Below, piece after piece: positions 31,297-41,101 of a stretch of 64,000 bases of DNA. The stretch spans positions 1,736,337 through 1,800,336 of the forward strand of contig NZ_CP075169.1 of the NCBI RefSeq assembly GCF_016865525.2. The letters run 5' to 3'. Under the pieces are notes generated by a model. That model saw nothing but the letters and a program-made list of their open reading frames with translations, was not told where the DNA came from and searched no databases. The translations under genes and the position numbers were made by a program. The stretch is from Sodalis ligni. GTDB taxonomy: Bacteria; Pseudomonadota; Gammaproteobacteria; Enterobacterales; Enterobacteriaceae. Numbering within the stretch: position 1 is the stretch's first letter; every line of letters starts with the position of its first letter.

Positions 31297-32028
31297 TTAC
31301 TTCTTGAACCATTTCTGGTAAATGGCCTGGTAAGTCCCATCCTGCCTGACTTTGTTCAGCGCGGTATTGAATTGATCCACCAGGGCGGCGTTATTCTGGC
31401 GTACCGCGATACCCAGACCGGTGCCGAAATAGGCTTTATCGGTGATTTTATCCCCCACCGTCGCCAGGGAATTATCTTTCTTAAGCCACTCGTTCACCAC
31501 CGCGCTGTCGCCGAATACCGCGTCCAAACGACCGTTCTTCAAGTCAAGCACGGCGTTCTGGTAGCTGTCATACGGAACCGCGGTTATTTCCGGGTGTTTA
31601 TCCTGCAGGAATTTCTGATGGGTGGAGCCGTTTTGCATACCTACGCGTTTGCCCTTAAGGGAAGCCAAATCGGTAAACTTGTCTTTTTGCGCGATAAAAA
31701 TCGCGGAGTTTTCATAATAGGGCTGGGAAAAAGAGACCTGCTGCAAGCGTTCCGGGGTGATATCCATTCCGGAAATCACCGCATCGAAACGGCGGAATTT
31801 CAGGCTGGGAATCAAACTGTCAAACGCCTGATTGGTAAAAGTGCATTGTGCCTGCATTTCCTTGCACAGGGCATTGGCCAGATCGATGTCAAAACCTTGG
31901 ATGGTATTATTGGCATCGACGAATTCGAACGGAGAGTAAGAGGCCTCGGTGGCGAAACGAATGGTTTCGGCTGCGCCCGCTGAAGCGGTCATTCCGGCCA
32001 ATACGGCGGCGATAATCAATTTTTTCAT
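31297..32028 (-). CDS. artI: Arginine-binding periplasmic protein ArtI
   Basis: This periplasmic binding protein has 243 residues with a signal peptide MKKLIIAAVLAGMTASAGA. The family 3 pattern is clear: FATEASYSPFEFVDANN, GFDIDLANALCKEMQ, FDAVISGMDITPERLQQ, GMQNGSTHQKF, YFGTGLGIAVRQ. Position between artP and artQ identifies it as ArtI; a few segments resemble ArtJ, which is otherwise absent. It may therefore serve as the only arginine/basic amino acid receptor of this system. Confidence 0.93.
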   Translation of the reverse strand: MKKLIIAAVLAGMTASAGAAETIRFATEASYSPFEFVDANNTIQGFDIDLANALCKEMQAQCTFTNQAFDSLIPSLKFRRFDAVISGMDITPERLQQVSFSQPYYENSAIFIAQKDKFTDLASLKGKRVGMQNGSTHQKFLQDKHPEITAVPYDSYQNAVLDLKNGRLDAVFGDSAVVNEWLKKDNSLATVGDKITDKAYFGTGLGIAVRQNNAALVDQFNTALNKVRQDGTYQAIYQKWFKK

Positions 32029-32043
32029 TTTTTGTCCAAATAT

Positions 32044-32772
32044 TTAATGCGATAAGTAGTGAGCAAAGGCCTCGGTTTGCGGCCGGGCAAAATGCGTCGC
32101 ATCCCCCTGTTCCACAATGCGGCCGTTTTCCATATAGACGATGCGACTGGCAGTCTTACGTGCTACCTCGACTTCATGGGTGACGATCACCTGTGTGATG
32201 CCGGTCTGGGCCAACTCGCGGATGATACTGACAATTTGCGCGGTGATTTCCGGATCCAGCGCCGCGGTGGGTTCGTCGAACAGTAAAACCTGCGGTTCCA
32301 TCATCAGGGCGCGGGCGATAGCCACCCGCTGCTGCTGGCCGCCGGATAAATGCAGCGGGAAACGATCGCTGAAATCCGTCAGGCGCAGGCGATCCAGCAG
32401 CTTATCGGCCCGTTCATTGGCATGCGCCCGCGACAGGCCGAGCACCCGGCAGGGGGCTTCGATCAAATTCTGCCGCACGGTGAGATGCGGCCAGAGATTA
32501 TATTGCTGGAAGACCATACCGACATTTTGCCGCAGTTCACGGATGTCCTTCTCGCCGGGCTCATGCCGGAAATCATAATGATTACCGGCAATGGCCAACT
32601 CGCCGGCGCGCGGCATCTCCAGCAGATTAAGCACCCGCAGCAACGAACTTTTGCCTGCGCCGCTGGGACCGAGAAGCACCAGCGTTTCCCCGGCCGGGCA
32701 TTCAAGTGTGATATCAAACAGCGCTTGATAAGCGCCGTAAAAACAGTCGATATGGTTTAGTTGAATACTCAT
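32044..32772 (-). CDS. artP: Arginine transport ATPase ArtP
   Basis: ArtP energises the ArtQM permease. From the ATG at 32772 it has 242 residues, as in E. coli. Walker A GPSGAGKS is at 35-42, signature [15 protein letters not shown], Walker [15 protein letters not shown], and the switch histidine in [10 protein letters not shown]. It leads the operon artP-artI-artQ-artM. In E. coli ArgR represses this operon; I cannot point to a clear ARG box here. Confidence 0.96.
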   Translation of the reverse strand: MSIQLNHIDCFYGAYQALFDITLECPAGETLVLLGPSGAGKSSLLRVLNLLEMPRAGELAIAGNHYDFRHEPGEKDIRELRQNVGMVFQQYNLWPHLTVRQNLIEAPCRVLGLSRAHANERADKLLDRLRLTDFSDRFPLHLSGGQQQRVAIARALMMEPQVLLFDEPTAALDPEITAQIVSIIRELAQTGITQVIVTHEVEVARKTASRIVYMENGRIVEQGDATHFARPQTEAFAHYLSH

Positions 32773-33202
32773 GCGTTGAAACTGAATAGCCATTGAGGCG
32801 GCAGATGTTAACGTTGACGGACGATTGATGCAATCCGCCATGATCAAAATTTACATTTAGGTGGGTAATAATATCATGGACAGCACAAAAGGTCTTTGTG
32901 CCGGGCAATTTCCCGGTTATATGCTCTGTTGACTCATTGTCCCGCTATGGACCGCTTGCCAGTGCACCACAACGAGGCGCGGGCAGTCTTAATTTTCCAG
33001 CGCTGCGCTTCAAATATGCAGAGTCGGGACAGGATGATGGAACGTAAACACGCCGTAAACCCGTCATCCCTGGCGCGGACGGTTTACTCTTCCAGCATCC
33101 TGTTCCTCCCTATGAACTCCATGCGCATTTGCTGAATCGAACCCGTGGCCGGCACGGTTGAACAATGGGAAACCACTGGCTTGCAGGTTCCGGGCCCGGA
33201 TT
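32773..33202. other. artP upstream region
   Basis: About 430 bp between artP and the end of ybjP, containing the artPIQM promoter near 32840-32880, where it is AT-rich. The rest shows no convincing gene; short frames do not resemble known proteins. Confidence 0.4.
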
Positions 33203-33754
33203 TTACCGCTTTTCCAGGGTCTGCCGCAGCGTCCCGGCCGGGGCAGGGGACAGCATACCGAGATAGCGCACGTCATCCACAGCCCAGCATTGGCCTTCGC
33301 GGATCATCAGCACCTCATCCTGCCACTGGACGGATTGGCTGTTCGCGCCTTGCTGACGCGACATATCCACCCGTAACGGGATGTTCTTGGCATCGGTATT
33401 CAAGATGCGCGAAGCGCTGTGGACGCTGGCCGAGGCAGGGCCGGCGGCGTTGCTGCTGAAAATATCCCCGGCGGGTAATTTAGCCGCTTTACCGCTGTCC
33501 TGCAGGCTAGCGCTGAGCAACTGATACAGCCCGTCGCTCAGATAAGGCCGGTATTGCGCCAACTGGGCGCTACCGGGTCGGCTCTGCGCGCCTTGCTGTA
33601 TGCGAAGGTTATAAAATTGCTGCGCGACATCATCCGGTCCGCCTTCGGCGCAAGGGCCGATGCGGGTACCGATATCTTTGTATGCCGGTTCAACCTGGGT
33701 ACAGGCGCCCAACAGCAACGCCAAGGGGAACAGTACCAACAATCTTTTTTTCAT
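33203..33754 (-). CDS. ybjP: Lipoprotein YbjP
   Basis: A 183-residue predicted lipoprotein: the signal peptide ends in the lipobox LLLGAC with the lipidated Cys near residue 18. The conserved part reads EPAYKDIGTRIGPCAEGGPDDVAQQFY, then QYRPYLSDGLYQLL, NIPLRVDMS, WQDEVLMIREGQCWAVDDVRYLG and TLRQTLE at the end, all as in E. coli YbjP. AAGG lies 6 nt before the ATG at 33754. Function is unknown. The insert around GSAQLAQ makes it slightly longer than E. coli (171). Confidence 0.9.
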   Translation of the reverse strand: MKKRLLVLFPLALLLGACTQVEPAYKDIGTRIGPCAEGGPDDVAQQFYNLRIQQGAQSRPGSAQLAQYRPYLSDGLYQLLSASLQDSGKAAKLPAGDIFSSNAAGPASASVHSASRILNTDAKNIPLRVDMSRQQGANSQSVQWQDEVLMIREGQCWAVDDVRYLGMLSPAPAGTLRQTLEKR

Positions 33755-33974
33755 TGTTAACCTTGTTAATAGCAAAGGAAAGAGGGGAAATTACCATTGA
33801 GTATAATGAAAAAACAGTCAGTTGTGGCGCAACGGCCACTTTTGTTCATCCCGCCCACCGGTCGAACCTCAAGAATATCCGCGCCGCGGCTTTTAAACCG
33901 GTTGCGGACAGAGCGTAACCTGGTGAGAATACCCGCGATTTGATCGGGATTTTTTCAAACGAGGTAGAGGGTGC

Positions 33975-34865
33975 TTGGACAGCGGAAAACGCCGTGGTAG
34001 ACCGCGGGCAGCAAGGATCACCTGGGCGTTTCGGCTCATTGTCGTATTATGCCTGTGCTATATCGGCTATTTGCTGGTGGAAAAAGAGAAGGCGGCGCCG
34101 CTTTTTTACCATGTAGACAGCTCACAAAAGGCGGCGGGAGCGGATGAGCGTATTCAGTTTCTGGTGCTGCATTATACCGCGGAAGATTTTACCGGTTCCA
34201 TGAAAACCCTCACCACCGGCCAGGTCAGCGCCCACTACTTGATACCGCTGCATCCTGATAATGCCGCCGGCATTCCTACCGCCCTGCGGCTGGTGGATGA
34301 ATCGCGCCGGGCCTGGCATGCCGGGGAGAGTTATTGGCGCGGGCGTGAAAATCTTAACGATACTTCCATCGGCATCGAAATCGAAAACGGCGGCTATTAC
34401 CGCACGCTGACGGGATATGACGCAGCGCCTTATCCCCCTCATCAGATAGCGCTGGTCATCGCCCTGAGCCGGGATATCATTAAACGTTATCATATTTCGC
34501 CGTTTAATGTGGTGGGGCACAGCGATATCGCCTGGCGGCGCAAGCAGGATCCCGGCCCGTTATTTCCCTGGCGGCAGTTGGCGGCGGCGGGAGTGGGCAT
34601 TTGGCCCGATCAGAATCGGGTACATTTCTACCTGGGAAAACGGGATCCTCGCCAGCGGGTGGCGATGCCGGCTATTTTGCAGCGTATGGCCCGCTACGGT
34701 TATGACGTGACGCCGGGGATGCCTGTGGCGTTGCAGCAAAAAGCGGTGGCGGCTTTCCAGATGCACTTTCGCCCCACTGATTTCCGCGGCCTGCCGGACG
34801 CGGAAACCGAAGCGATACTTGATGCGTTACTGGAAGTAGACGCCCGTGAGGGCGGCGCCCGTTAG
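33975..34865 (+). CDS. amiD: N-acetylmuramoyl-L-alanine amidase AmiD
   Basis: AmiD is a zinc amidase that cuts the lactyl-peptide bond of peptidoglycan and anhydro-muropeptides. The Amidase_2 domain shows FLVLHYTAEDF (first zinc His), SIGIEIENGG (catalytic Glu region) and VVGHSDIAWRRKQDPGPLFPW (second His and Asp). The C-terminal peptidoglycan-binding-type domain ends FQMHFRPTDFRG and LDALLEVD. The start appears to be TTG with a GAGG about 10 nt upstream. Unlike E. coli AmiD, an outer-membrane lipoprotein, no lipobox is visible; residues 17-36 form a membrane anchor (RLIVVLCLCYIGYLL). Its 3' end overlaps convergent ltaE by 39 bp. Confidence 0.9.
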   Translation: MDSGKRRGRPRAARITWAFRLIVVLCLCYIGYLLVEKEKAAPLFYHVDSSQKAAGADERIQFLVLHYTAEDFTGSMKTLTTGQVSAHYLIPLHPDNAAGIPTALRLVDESRRAWHAGESYWRGRENLNDTSIGIEIENGGYYRTLTGYDAAPYPPHQIALVIALSRDIIKRYHISPFNVVGHSDIAWRRKQDPGPLFPWRQLAAAGVGIWPDQNRVHFYLGKRDPRQRVAMPAILQRMARYGYDVTPGMPVALQQKAVAAFQMHFRPTDFRGLPDAETEAILDALLEVDAREGGAR

Positions 34866-35879
34866 TTCGCCATGATGATGCAGGAATTCGCGCCAGATCC
34901 GGACCACCTTTTCAAGGTCCTGACGGCTGATATTCAGATGAGTCACCAAACGGGTCACGGTACCCGAGGCGATGTTGATATCATGCCCGAGCATCCATGG
35001 GCCAAGCTTAGCGGCCAGTTCCGGCGACTGCCGGATAAACAGCATATTGGTCTGGGCGCCCGGAGCCATGATTTCCACGCCCAGCGCGCCGAGCTGTTGC
35101 CCGAGCCACTGGGCATTGTCATGATCCTCCCGCAGACGCTGTACGTTATGCTCCAGCGCATAACGGCCGGCCGCCGCCAGGATGCCGGACTGGCGCATGC
35201 CGCCGCCCACCATTTTTCGCCAGCGCTTCGCCTGCCGGATATAGTCTTCGCCGCCGCACAGCAGCGATCCCACCGGCGCACCCAAACCTTTGGATAAACA
35301 AATGGTCAGGGTATCGCAATATTGGCTGATATCGGTAAGGGGAACATTCAATGCTACCGCCGCGTTAAAAACCCGTGCGCCGTCAATATGCAGCGACAGC
35401 TTGTGGTCACGGCTGAATTGCCAGGCCTGTTGCAGATAAGCCAGGGGAAGGACTTTGCCGTTATGGGTATCTTCCAGACATAACAGTCGGGTGCGGGCAA
35501 AATGAAAATCGTCCGGCTTAATGGCGGCGGCCACTTTATCCAGCGGCAGCGTGCCGTCGGCGTCCGCTTCCAGCGGCTGGGGCTGAATGCTGCCCAATAC
35601 CGCGGCGCCGCCGGCTTCAAAGCGGTAGTTATGCGCATGCTGCCCGACGATATACTCTTCGCCGCGCTGGCAATGGGTCAGCAGCGCCACCAGATTCGCC
35701 TGGGTGCCGCTGGGAAAAAACAGCGCCGCCGCTTTACCGCTCAGGCGGGCGCCGTCCGCTTCCAGCGCCGCCACGGTGGGGTCATCCCCATAGACATCGT
35801 CGCCAACCTCGGCTTCAGCCATCTGCCTGCGCATTGCATCGCTCGGCAAGGTGACGGTATCACTGCGTAAATCGATCAT
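34827..35879 (-). CDS. ltaE: Low-specificity L-threonine aldolase LtaE
   Basis: LtaE is a PLP enzyme that splits L-threonine and L-allo-threonine to glycine and acetaldehyde. GGAG lies 5 nt before the ATG at 35879 (MIDLRSDTVTLPS). The PLP lysine is in TICLSKGLGAPVGS; LHIDGARVFNA and GGGMRQSGILAAAGRYAL are conserved. The chain is about 350 residues, roughly 17 longer than E. coli, mostly from a C-terminal extension (HHGELTGAALTGVYFQ) that runs into the antisense of the amiD 3' end. This suggests the original stop was lost. Confidence 0.95.
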   Translation of the reverse strand: MIDLRSDTVTLPSDAMRRQMAEAEVGDDVYGDDPTVAALEADGARLSGKAAALFFPSGTQANLVALLTHCQRGEEYIVGQHAHNYRFEAGGAAVLGSIQPQPLEADADGTLPLDKVAAAIKPDDFHFARTRLLCLEDTHNGKVLPLAYLQQAWQFSRDHKLSLHIDGARVFNAAVALNVPLTDISQYCDTLTICLSKGLGAPVGSLLCGGEDYIRQAKRWRKMVGGGMRQSGILAAAGRYALEHNVQRLREDHDNAQWLGQQLGALGVEIMAPGAQTNMLFIRQSPELAAKLGPWMLGHDINIASGTVTRLVTHLNISRQDLEKVVRIWREFLHHHGELTGAALTGVYFQ

Positions 35880-35969
35880 GCTCACTCCGTTAGATTTTCA
35901 AGGCTACCCCGCGTATGGCATTACCGCCCGGAAACGGGACAACCTGAACCCGGGCGGAAGCCGTCAGCC

Positions 35970-37691
35970 TTAACGCAGCCAGTTGGTTTTTGCCAATTCC
36001 ACTATTTCGTCGCCGCGCCCGTTGATGATGGCCCGCAGCATATAAAGACTGAATCCTTTTGCCTGTTCAAACTTGATTTGCGGCGGCATCGCCAGCTCTT
36101 CTTTCGCGGTAATCACATCCACCACCACCGGTCCGTCGGTGGCAAAGGCTTCTTGCAGCGCAGCGTCAAGGTCGGCGGATTTTTCCACCCGGATGCCCTT
36201 GATGCCGGCCGCCTGCGCGATGGCGGCAAAATTCGGGTTTTGCAAATCCGTGCCGTCGGTGAGGTAGCCGCCGGCTTTCATTTCCATAGCGACGAATCCC
36301 AGCACGCTATTATTAAAAATAACGATTTTCACCGGCAATTTCAGCTGAATCAGTGATAAAAAGTCGCCCATCAGCATGGCGAACCCGCCGTCTCCGCACA
36401 ACGCCACTACCTGCCGGCCGGGAAACGCGGACTGCGCGCCCAGCGCCTGCGGCATGGCGTTGGCCATGGAACCGTGATTAAACGAGCCTAACAGGCGGCG
36501 GCGTCCGTTCATGGTCAGGTAGCGAGCCGCCCAAACCGTCGGCGTGCCCACATCGCAGGTAAAGATGGCGTCCGGCGCCGCCAGACGGCTGATTTCCTGC
36601 GCCACGTACTGGGGATGAATCGCTTTGTTGCCGCTGGGCTTGGCCAGCGTGTCGAGATCGCGCCGGGTTTCGTGATAATGCTGCAGAGCCGCATCGAGAT
36701 GATTGCGGTTGGTTTTTTCCTTCAGCCGCGGCAGCAAAACCGCCAGCGTGGATTTGATATCGCCCACCAGGGCCATGTTCAGCGGGCAGTGCGCGCCGAG
36801 GCTGCCGGATTCGATATCGATTTGGATGATTTTTGCATCGGTAGGATAAAACGCCCGATAAGGAAAACGCGTGCCCAGCAGGACCAGGGTATCGGCGTTC
36901 ATCATGGCATGGTAACCGGAAGAGAAACCTATCAGGCCGGTCATGCCAACATCGTAGGGATTGTCATACTCCAGGTATTCTTTGCCGCGCAGGGCATGCA
37001 CTACCGGCGCTTTCAACAGCCCGGCCAACTGCACCACTTCATCGTGAGCCTGGGCGCAGCCGCTGCCGCACAGCAGGGTGATATTCTCCGACTGGTTCAG
37101 CAGGGCGGCCAGCTTTTCCAGTTCGCCCACCGGCGGAACCGCCAGCGGCTGCCGGGGGGTATACCAAAGGGGCGTGCCCTCTTCCGGGGCGGCTTTCAAG
37201 GCCACATCGCCGGGCAGGACGATAACCGATACCCCGCGGTCAAGCACCGCTTTACGGATGGCGATACCCAGTACCTGGGTAAGTTGTTCGGGATTGGATA
37301 CTAATTCGCAATAATGGCTGCATTCACGAAATAACTCTTCCGGATGGGTTTCCTGAAAATAGCCGCTGCCGATTTCGCTGGAAGGGATATGCGCGGCAAT
37401 AGCCAGCACCGGTACCCGGTTGCGGTGGCAGTCGTACAATCCGTTGATCAAATGCAGGTTGCCCGGACCGCAGGAGCCGGCGCATACCGCCAGTTCACCG
37501 GTGACATGGGCTTCGGCGCCGGCGGCGAACGCCGCCACTTCTTCATGACGGGTGCCCATCCATTTGATGGTGCCCATGCGGTTCAGACTGTCGCTTAAGC
37601 CGTTCAACGAGTCGCCGGTCACGCCCCAGATACGTTTGACGCCGGCTTGCTCGAGGGTTTTGGCAACCAATGATGCCACGGTTTGTTTCAT
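35970..37691 (-). CDS. poxB: Pyruvate dehydrogenase (quinone) PoxB
   Basis: PoxB is a peripheral membrane flavoprotein that oxidises pyruvate to acetate and CO2 and passes electrons to ubiquinone. From the ATG at 37691 it has 573 residues, close to E. coli (572). The thiamine-activating Glu is in [16 protein letters not shown], the FAD region around [15 protein letters not shown], and the ThDP/Mg motif is [18 protein letters not shown] ... NNSVLGF. The C terminus (about the last 24 residues) forms the lipid-activated membrane-binding arm. The gene follows ltaE's position as in E. coli; hcr and hcp are absent. Confidence 0.96.
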   Translation of the reverse strand: MKQTVASLVAKTLEQAGVKRIWGVTGDSLNGLSDSLNRMGTIKWMGTRHEEVAAFAAGAEAHVTGELAVCAGSCGPGNLHLINGLYDCHRNRVPVLAIAAHIPSSEIGSGYFQETHPEELFRECSHYCELVSNPEQLTQVLGIAIRKAVLDRGVSVIVLPGDVALKAAPEEGTPLWYTPRQPLAVPPVGELEKLAALLNQSENITLLCGSGCAQAHDEVVQLAGLLKAPVVHALRGKEYLEYDNPYDVGMTGLIGFSSGYHAMMNADTLVLLGTRFPYRAFYPTDAKIIQIDIESGSLGAHCPLNMALVGDIKSTLAVLLPRLKEKTNRNHLDAALQHYHETRRDLDTLAKPSGNKAIHPQYVAQEISRLAAPDAIFTCDVGTPTVWAARYLTMNGRRRLLGSFNHGSMANAMPQALGAQSAFPGRQVVALCGDGGFAMLMGDFLSLIQLKLPVKIVIFNNSVLGFVAMEMKAGGYLTDGTDLQNPNFAAIAQAAGIKGIRVEKSADLDAALQEAFATDGPVVVDVITAKEELAMPPQIKFEQAKGFSLYMLRAIINGRGDEIVELAKTNWLR

Positions 37692-37861
37692 AACGTTCCC
37701 CTTGGTCAATGATAAAGCTCATTTGGAGTCAACATTTTCGTGCCGCTAAAGCTTAGTCCTTTTGGCGGCGGAATGGCAGCGGTGGGCAGGTAATGGCTAT
37801 CGATGCCGGGGCACAGGACGATGGCCCGGCATGGCCGCCGGGAATCGGTATAAGGAAATCT

Positions 37862-38764
37862 TCAGGCGCTGAACAGGGCGATGAGTATCGGCGCCAGCAG
37901 GCTCAGTAAAAAACCGTGGACGATAGCGGCCGGCACTACATCCAGTCCGCCGGTGCGCGTGAGCACCGGCAGGGTGAAATCCATCGACGTGGCGCCGCAT
38001 AAACCCAATGCCATGCTGCGGCTGCGGCCCATCAAGCCGGGGATTAACATGATGGCCAGCAGTTCACGCGCCAGATCGTTGAAGAAGGCGGCGCTGCCCA
38101 CTACCGGGCCGAAGGCGTCGGTCATCAGGATCCCCGAGAGGGAATACCAGCCGTAAGCCGAGGCCATTGCCAGACCGGTACGCAGGGGCAGCCCCAATAT
38201 CATGGCCGCCAGCGCACCGCCGGCCAAGGCGCTTACCGCCACCACCAGCGCCACCGTGGCGCCGCGCCGGTTGAGCAAAATCTGCCGCAGGGTCATGCCG
38301 CCGTTACGTAACTGGATTCCCACCAGCAGCAGCAATATTACCAAGGCAAACTCACTGGCTTTGGAGGCCGCATTCAGCCATGTCCATTGTGTCAGGCCGA
38401 TGGCGAATCCTCCCACCACCACCAGACAGAGTTTCAACGAGTCCAAGGCCATATGCAGCCGCGACGGCGCGGGCACGCCCTGGCGGTGCGCCCCCGGCCA
38501 GGGCCGGCGTTTTTCCAGCCACCAGAGGGCGGCGCCGTTGAACGCCATAATGCACAGCGCGCTCACCCCCGCATACCAGGCTATCAGGCGCAGGTTGACG
38601 GCAAGATTGTCCAGAAAGGCCAAACTTATGCCCATGAAAAACAGGATGATATACACCATGGCGCTGAGGATGCGATCCACCCGGTGCGCCCAGGCGCGGG
38701 ATACCCGCGGCAACAGATAGCCCGCCACCAGCGGGATGAGGATTATTAACAGGCCGGAATACAT
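37862..38764 (-). CDS. lysO: Lysine exporter LysO (YbjE)
   Basis: LysO exports lysine and toxic analogues such as thialysine. This 300-residue protein has about eight hydrophobic segments, GYLLPRV near residue 20, and the conserved core GWYSLSGILMTDAFGPVVGSAAFFNDLARELLAI, GATSMDFTLPVLTRTGG with the acidic residues needed for transport. E. coli LysO is of the same length (299). It is a single-gene unit between poxB and ybjX; aqpZ and ybjD, present between lysO and ybjX in E. coli, are missing. Confidence 0.93.
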   Translation of the reverse strand: MYSGLLIILIPLVAGYLLPRVSRAWAHRVDRILSAMVYIILFFMGISLAFLDNLAVNLRLIAWYAGVSALCIMAFNGAALWWLEKRRPWPGAHRQGVPAPSRLHMALDSLKLCLVVVGGFAIGLTQWTWLNAASKASEFALVILLLLVGIQLRNGGMTLRQILLNRRGATVALVVAVSALAGGALAAMILGLPLRTGLAMASAYGWYSLSGILMTDAFGPVVGSAAFFNDLARELLAIMLIPGLMGRSRSMALGLCGATSMDFTLPVLTRTGGLDVVPAAIVHGFLLSLLAPILIALFSA

Positions 38765-38915
38765 TTGGGCGCCACATCCTTTTGAACGGCGGGGGGAAAA
38801 TTCCGCCCTAAGCTAAACAAAATGGCGAGCGCTGTAAAGCCGATGCAGGACAGGTTTTCAATTCTTCCTGGCTTCCCCCCATGTCGTGGGGGGAAGCGCT
38901 GGCCGAAGGCGGCCG

Positions 38916-39869
38916 TCACCGCAGCTCAAAATGACCGGAGACCTGGGTCGCCAATTGATCCAGCAGCCCATAGCGGCGACGGTATTCGGCGCGTTTTTTA
39001 CTGGGCACGGCGGTAAGGCATTTACGCGGAATACCCAGCGGCAGGCTGAAATATCCCTGCGCCTGCGGTTGTGCGTTCATCGACAGCCAGAAATTGTCAT
39101 AATCCGCATGTAGGAATCGTTTACTTTTATAAAAATAGCGCCATTCCTGATGCATATGTGTTCGGTTGCCCACGGCCAGAATCTGGTTCACGCCCATTTC
39201 TCTTCCCAGCAGGATCGCCGTTTCCAGCACCAGTCGTTTGGGAAACAGCCCGTGGCAGGCTTTGGTGGCCGAATGGATCGTTTCATGGGACAGCTGGCGG
39301 CGGCCGCCCTGCAAACCGCCGATAAAGAGCGTAGCCCCCCGTTCGGGCGTAATGACGAACGTCATTTCCGCCAGCATGACATTGCCTTCGTCGCAAAACA
39401 GCAGGGTTGCCTCGCCCTCTCGGTTCAGCCGGTCAAGAGAGCAGAGGCGCAAATGGAAAATCCGGTCGTTTTTGGCCGTAAGCGTCGCCAGCGTAAAACC
39501 GTCCCGGCTCAGATGTCCTTCAAGCAGGGGGCGGGGCAGGCGCGCCTGGATATAGTCGTAATGATGCCCCAGGGCGGCCAGCTGCTTTTCAGCGCTCATA
39601 TTGGCGGCCAGATAGGGGCGGTGCAGCTTGCAGGGCAGCCCGGGCTGGGAAGCCAGCATTTGTGTCAGCAGGGGGCATTTCGCCAGCTGTTCAAGCCAGG
39701 GACCGGAGTAGCTATGGGTGTAAAGATACCGCAGCATAAACTTGTAGCGATAGAAACGGCGTTGCCAGGCAATGCCCGGCACGAGGGTGCCGCGGAACAA
39801 GGACAGCGCGAGCTGCCAGCCGGATAATCCGTTGCGGGAGCGTTCCCGGTTGGATACAAGTTGTGACAT
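38916..39869 (-). CDS. ybjX: VirK/YbjX family protein (DUF535)
   Basis: This 317-residue protein belongs to DUF535, with E. coli YbjX and Shigella VirK as relatives; members affect antimicrobial peptide resistance and surface properties, but no enzyme activity is known. Conserved stretches include ATLLFCDEGNVMLAEMTF, LFIGGLQGG, IHSATKACHGLFPKRLVLE, ILAVGNRTHMHQEWRYFYKSK and ADYDNFWLSM. No signal peptide is visible. In Salmonella and E. coli relatives PhoP-dependent control is known; I see no certain PhoP box here. The usual neighbours macA and macB are absent. Confidence 0.92.
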   Translation of the reverse strand: MSQLVSNRERSRNGLSGWQLALSLFRGTLVPGIAWQRRFYRYKFMLRYLYTHSYSGPWLEQLAKCPLLTQMLASQPGLPCKLHRPYLAANMSAEKQLAALGHHYDYIQARLPRPLLEGHLSRDGFTLATLTAKNDRIFHLRLCSLDRLNREGEATLLFCDEGNVMLAEMTFVITPERGATLFIGGLQGGRRQLSHETIHSATKACHGLFPKRLVLETAILLGREMGVNQILAVGNRTHMHQEWRYFYKSKRFLHADYDNFWLSMNAQPQAQGYFSLPLGIPRKCLTAVPSKKRAEYRRRYGLLDQLATQVSGHFELR

Positions 39870-40093
39870 GGGTATTCTGCCCTGGAAGCAAGAAAATACC
39901 TATTTCAGCAAAATCGGGCTAAACCGCGACATAATGGCGGCCTTCCGACGGCATGGGAAAAACAAGCGTTTAAATGCGGTTTATGATGATGGCAAAAATC
40001 ATAAGCAAGATACTCTTTGTGACAGACATAATTATGCTTGCGTCTTAAAATAAAAATGTTATACCTTGAGTAAGCGGGATAAGCGGCATAGCA

Positions 40094-40123
40094 GAAAAAA
40101 TGCCAGCGATACGCACTGGCATT
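40094..40123 (-). terminator. Rho-independent terminator of cspD
   Basis: On the minus strand the stem AAATGCCAG...CTGGCATTT with a 9-nt loop is followed by a T run. It lies about 40 bp after the cspD stop. Confidence 0.85.
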
Positions 40124-40161
40124 TCATTAATATCATTATGCATTAATCGCGAGGCGTGTTA

Positions 40162-40383
40162 TCAGGCGACAGTCTCGGTTTCAACAGGCACAATCAGACT
40201 CGCGTGGTTCCCCTTGGGGCCCTGATGAACATCGAATCTGACCACTTGCCCTGCTTTGAGCGTTCGATAACCGTCCATCTGGATTGTTGAGTAATGCGCA
40301 AAGATATCCTCGCCGCCGCTTTCAGGACAGATAAACCCAAAACCTTTGGCGTTATTGAACCATTTAACTTTACCCGTCTCCAT
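40162..40383 (-). CDS. cspD: Cold-shock-like protein CspD
   Basis: CspD is a 73-residue OB-fold nucleic-acid-binding protein that, in E. coli, inhibits replication in stationary phase and is not cold-induced. The RNP1 motif KGFGFI and RNP2 motif DIFAHY are present, as is the CspD-specific YRTLKAGQVVRFDVHQGPKGNHAS. It is divergent from clpS, as in E. coli, where the adjacent Lon substrate CspD and the ClpSA protease subunits share a control region. Confidence 0.97.
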   Translation of the reverse strand: METGKVKWFNNAKGFGFICPESGGEDIFAHYSTIQMDGYRTLKAGQVVRFDVHQGPKGNHASLIVPVETETVA

Positions 40384-40753
40384 GTTTGTACATCCCTCGC
40401 AACAGAATCTTATATGTGATGAGGATTGTTGACGTCGTAAGCTTTATCCGTCAAAACCACGACGGCTTACGCAAGTACACTCTAGAGGATAGGAACAATA
40501 GGTCAAGTGGATGCGGGGGCAGTTGGCGGATGACATTACCAAACTTTGAAGCAGGTAACGCTATTGACACTTTTTTGACAAAATCGTAATACCATTGCTG
40601 CGATCGAAATCCTATTACAGATATAGGTAACGGCAAGGGGCATTAAACAGCATCCGATGTTAAACTTGTAATAATGACGGAGATGGGGCGCTAAGGCTCT
40701 ACGCCTGCCACAGCTAACTCTCCAGGCTTTAAAGACGTTTTGACGGAAAGACG
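40384..40753. other. Divergent cspD/clpS control region
   Basis: A 370-bp gap with promoters for cspD (leftward) and clpSA (rightward). It contains no gene. I cannot define individual promoter boxes with confidence. Confidence 0.5.
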
Positions 40754-41074
40754 ATGGGTAAGACAAGCGATAGACCGGGTGAACAGCATCTTGCCGAAGA
40801 ACTGGTGAAAGAGCTGGTAGTACCCCCGTCAATGTATAAAGTGATACTTATCAATGACGATTACACACCGATGGAATTTGTTATTGACGTACTGCAAAAG
40901 TTCTTTTCTTATGATGTTGAACGTGCAACGCAACTGATGCTTACGGTTCACTATCAGGGCAAGGCTATCTGCGGGGTCTATACCGCCGAAGTCGCTGAAA
41001 CCAAAGTCGCCCATGTGAATCGTTATGCCAGGGAAAATGAGCATCCGTTGCTTTGTACGCTGGAAAAGGCCTGA
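40754..41074 (+). CDS. clpS: ClpA adaptor ClpS
   Basis: ClpS delivers N-degron substrates to ClpAP. It has 106 residues. The variable N-terminal extension is followed by [28 protein letters not shown], with the N-degron pocket residues Asn-Asp and the following His in [23 protein letters not shown]. The N-terminal 20 residues diverge from E. coli while the core is almost identical. clpA begins 27 bp downstream. Confidence 0.97.
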   Translation: MGKTSDRPGEQHLAEELVKELVVPPSMYKVILINDDYTPMEFVIDVLQKFFSYDVERATQLMLTVHYQGKAICGVYTAEVAETKVAHVNRYARENEHPLLCTLEKA

Positions 41075-41101
41075 ACAGGCAATCTATTTGGGGAGGTGCC
41101 A

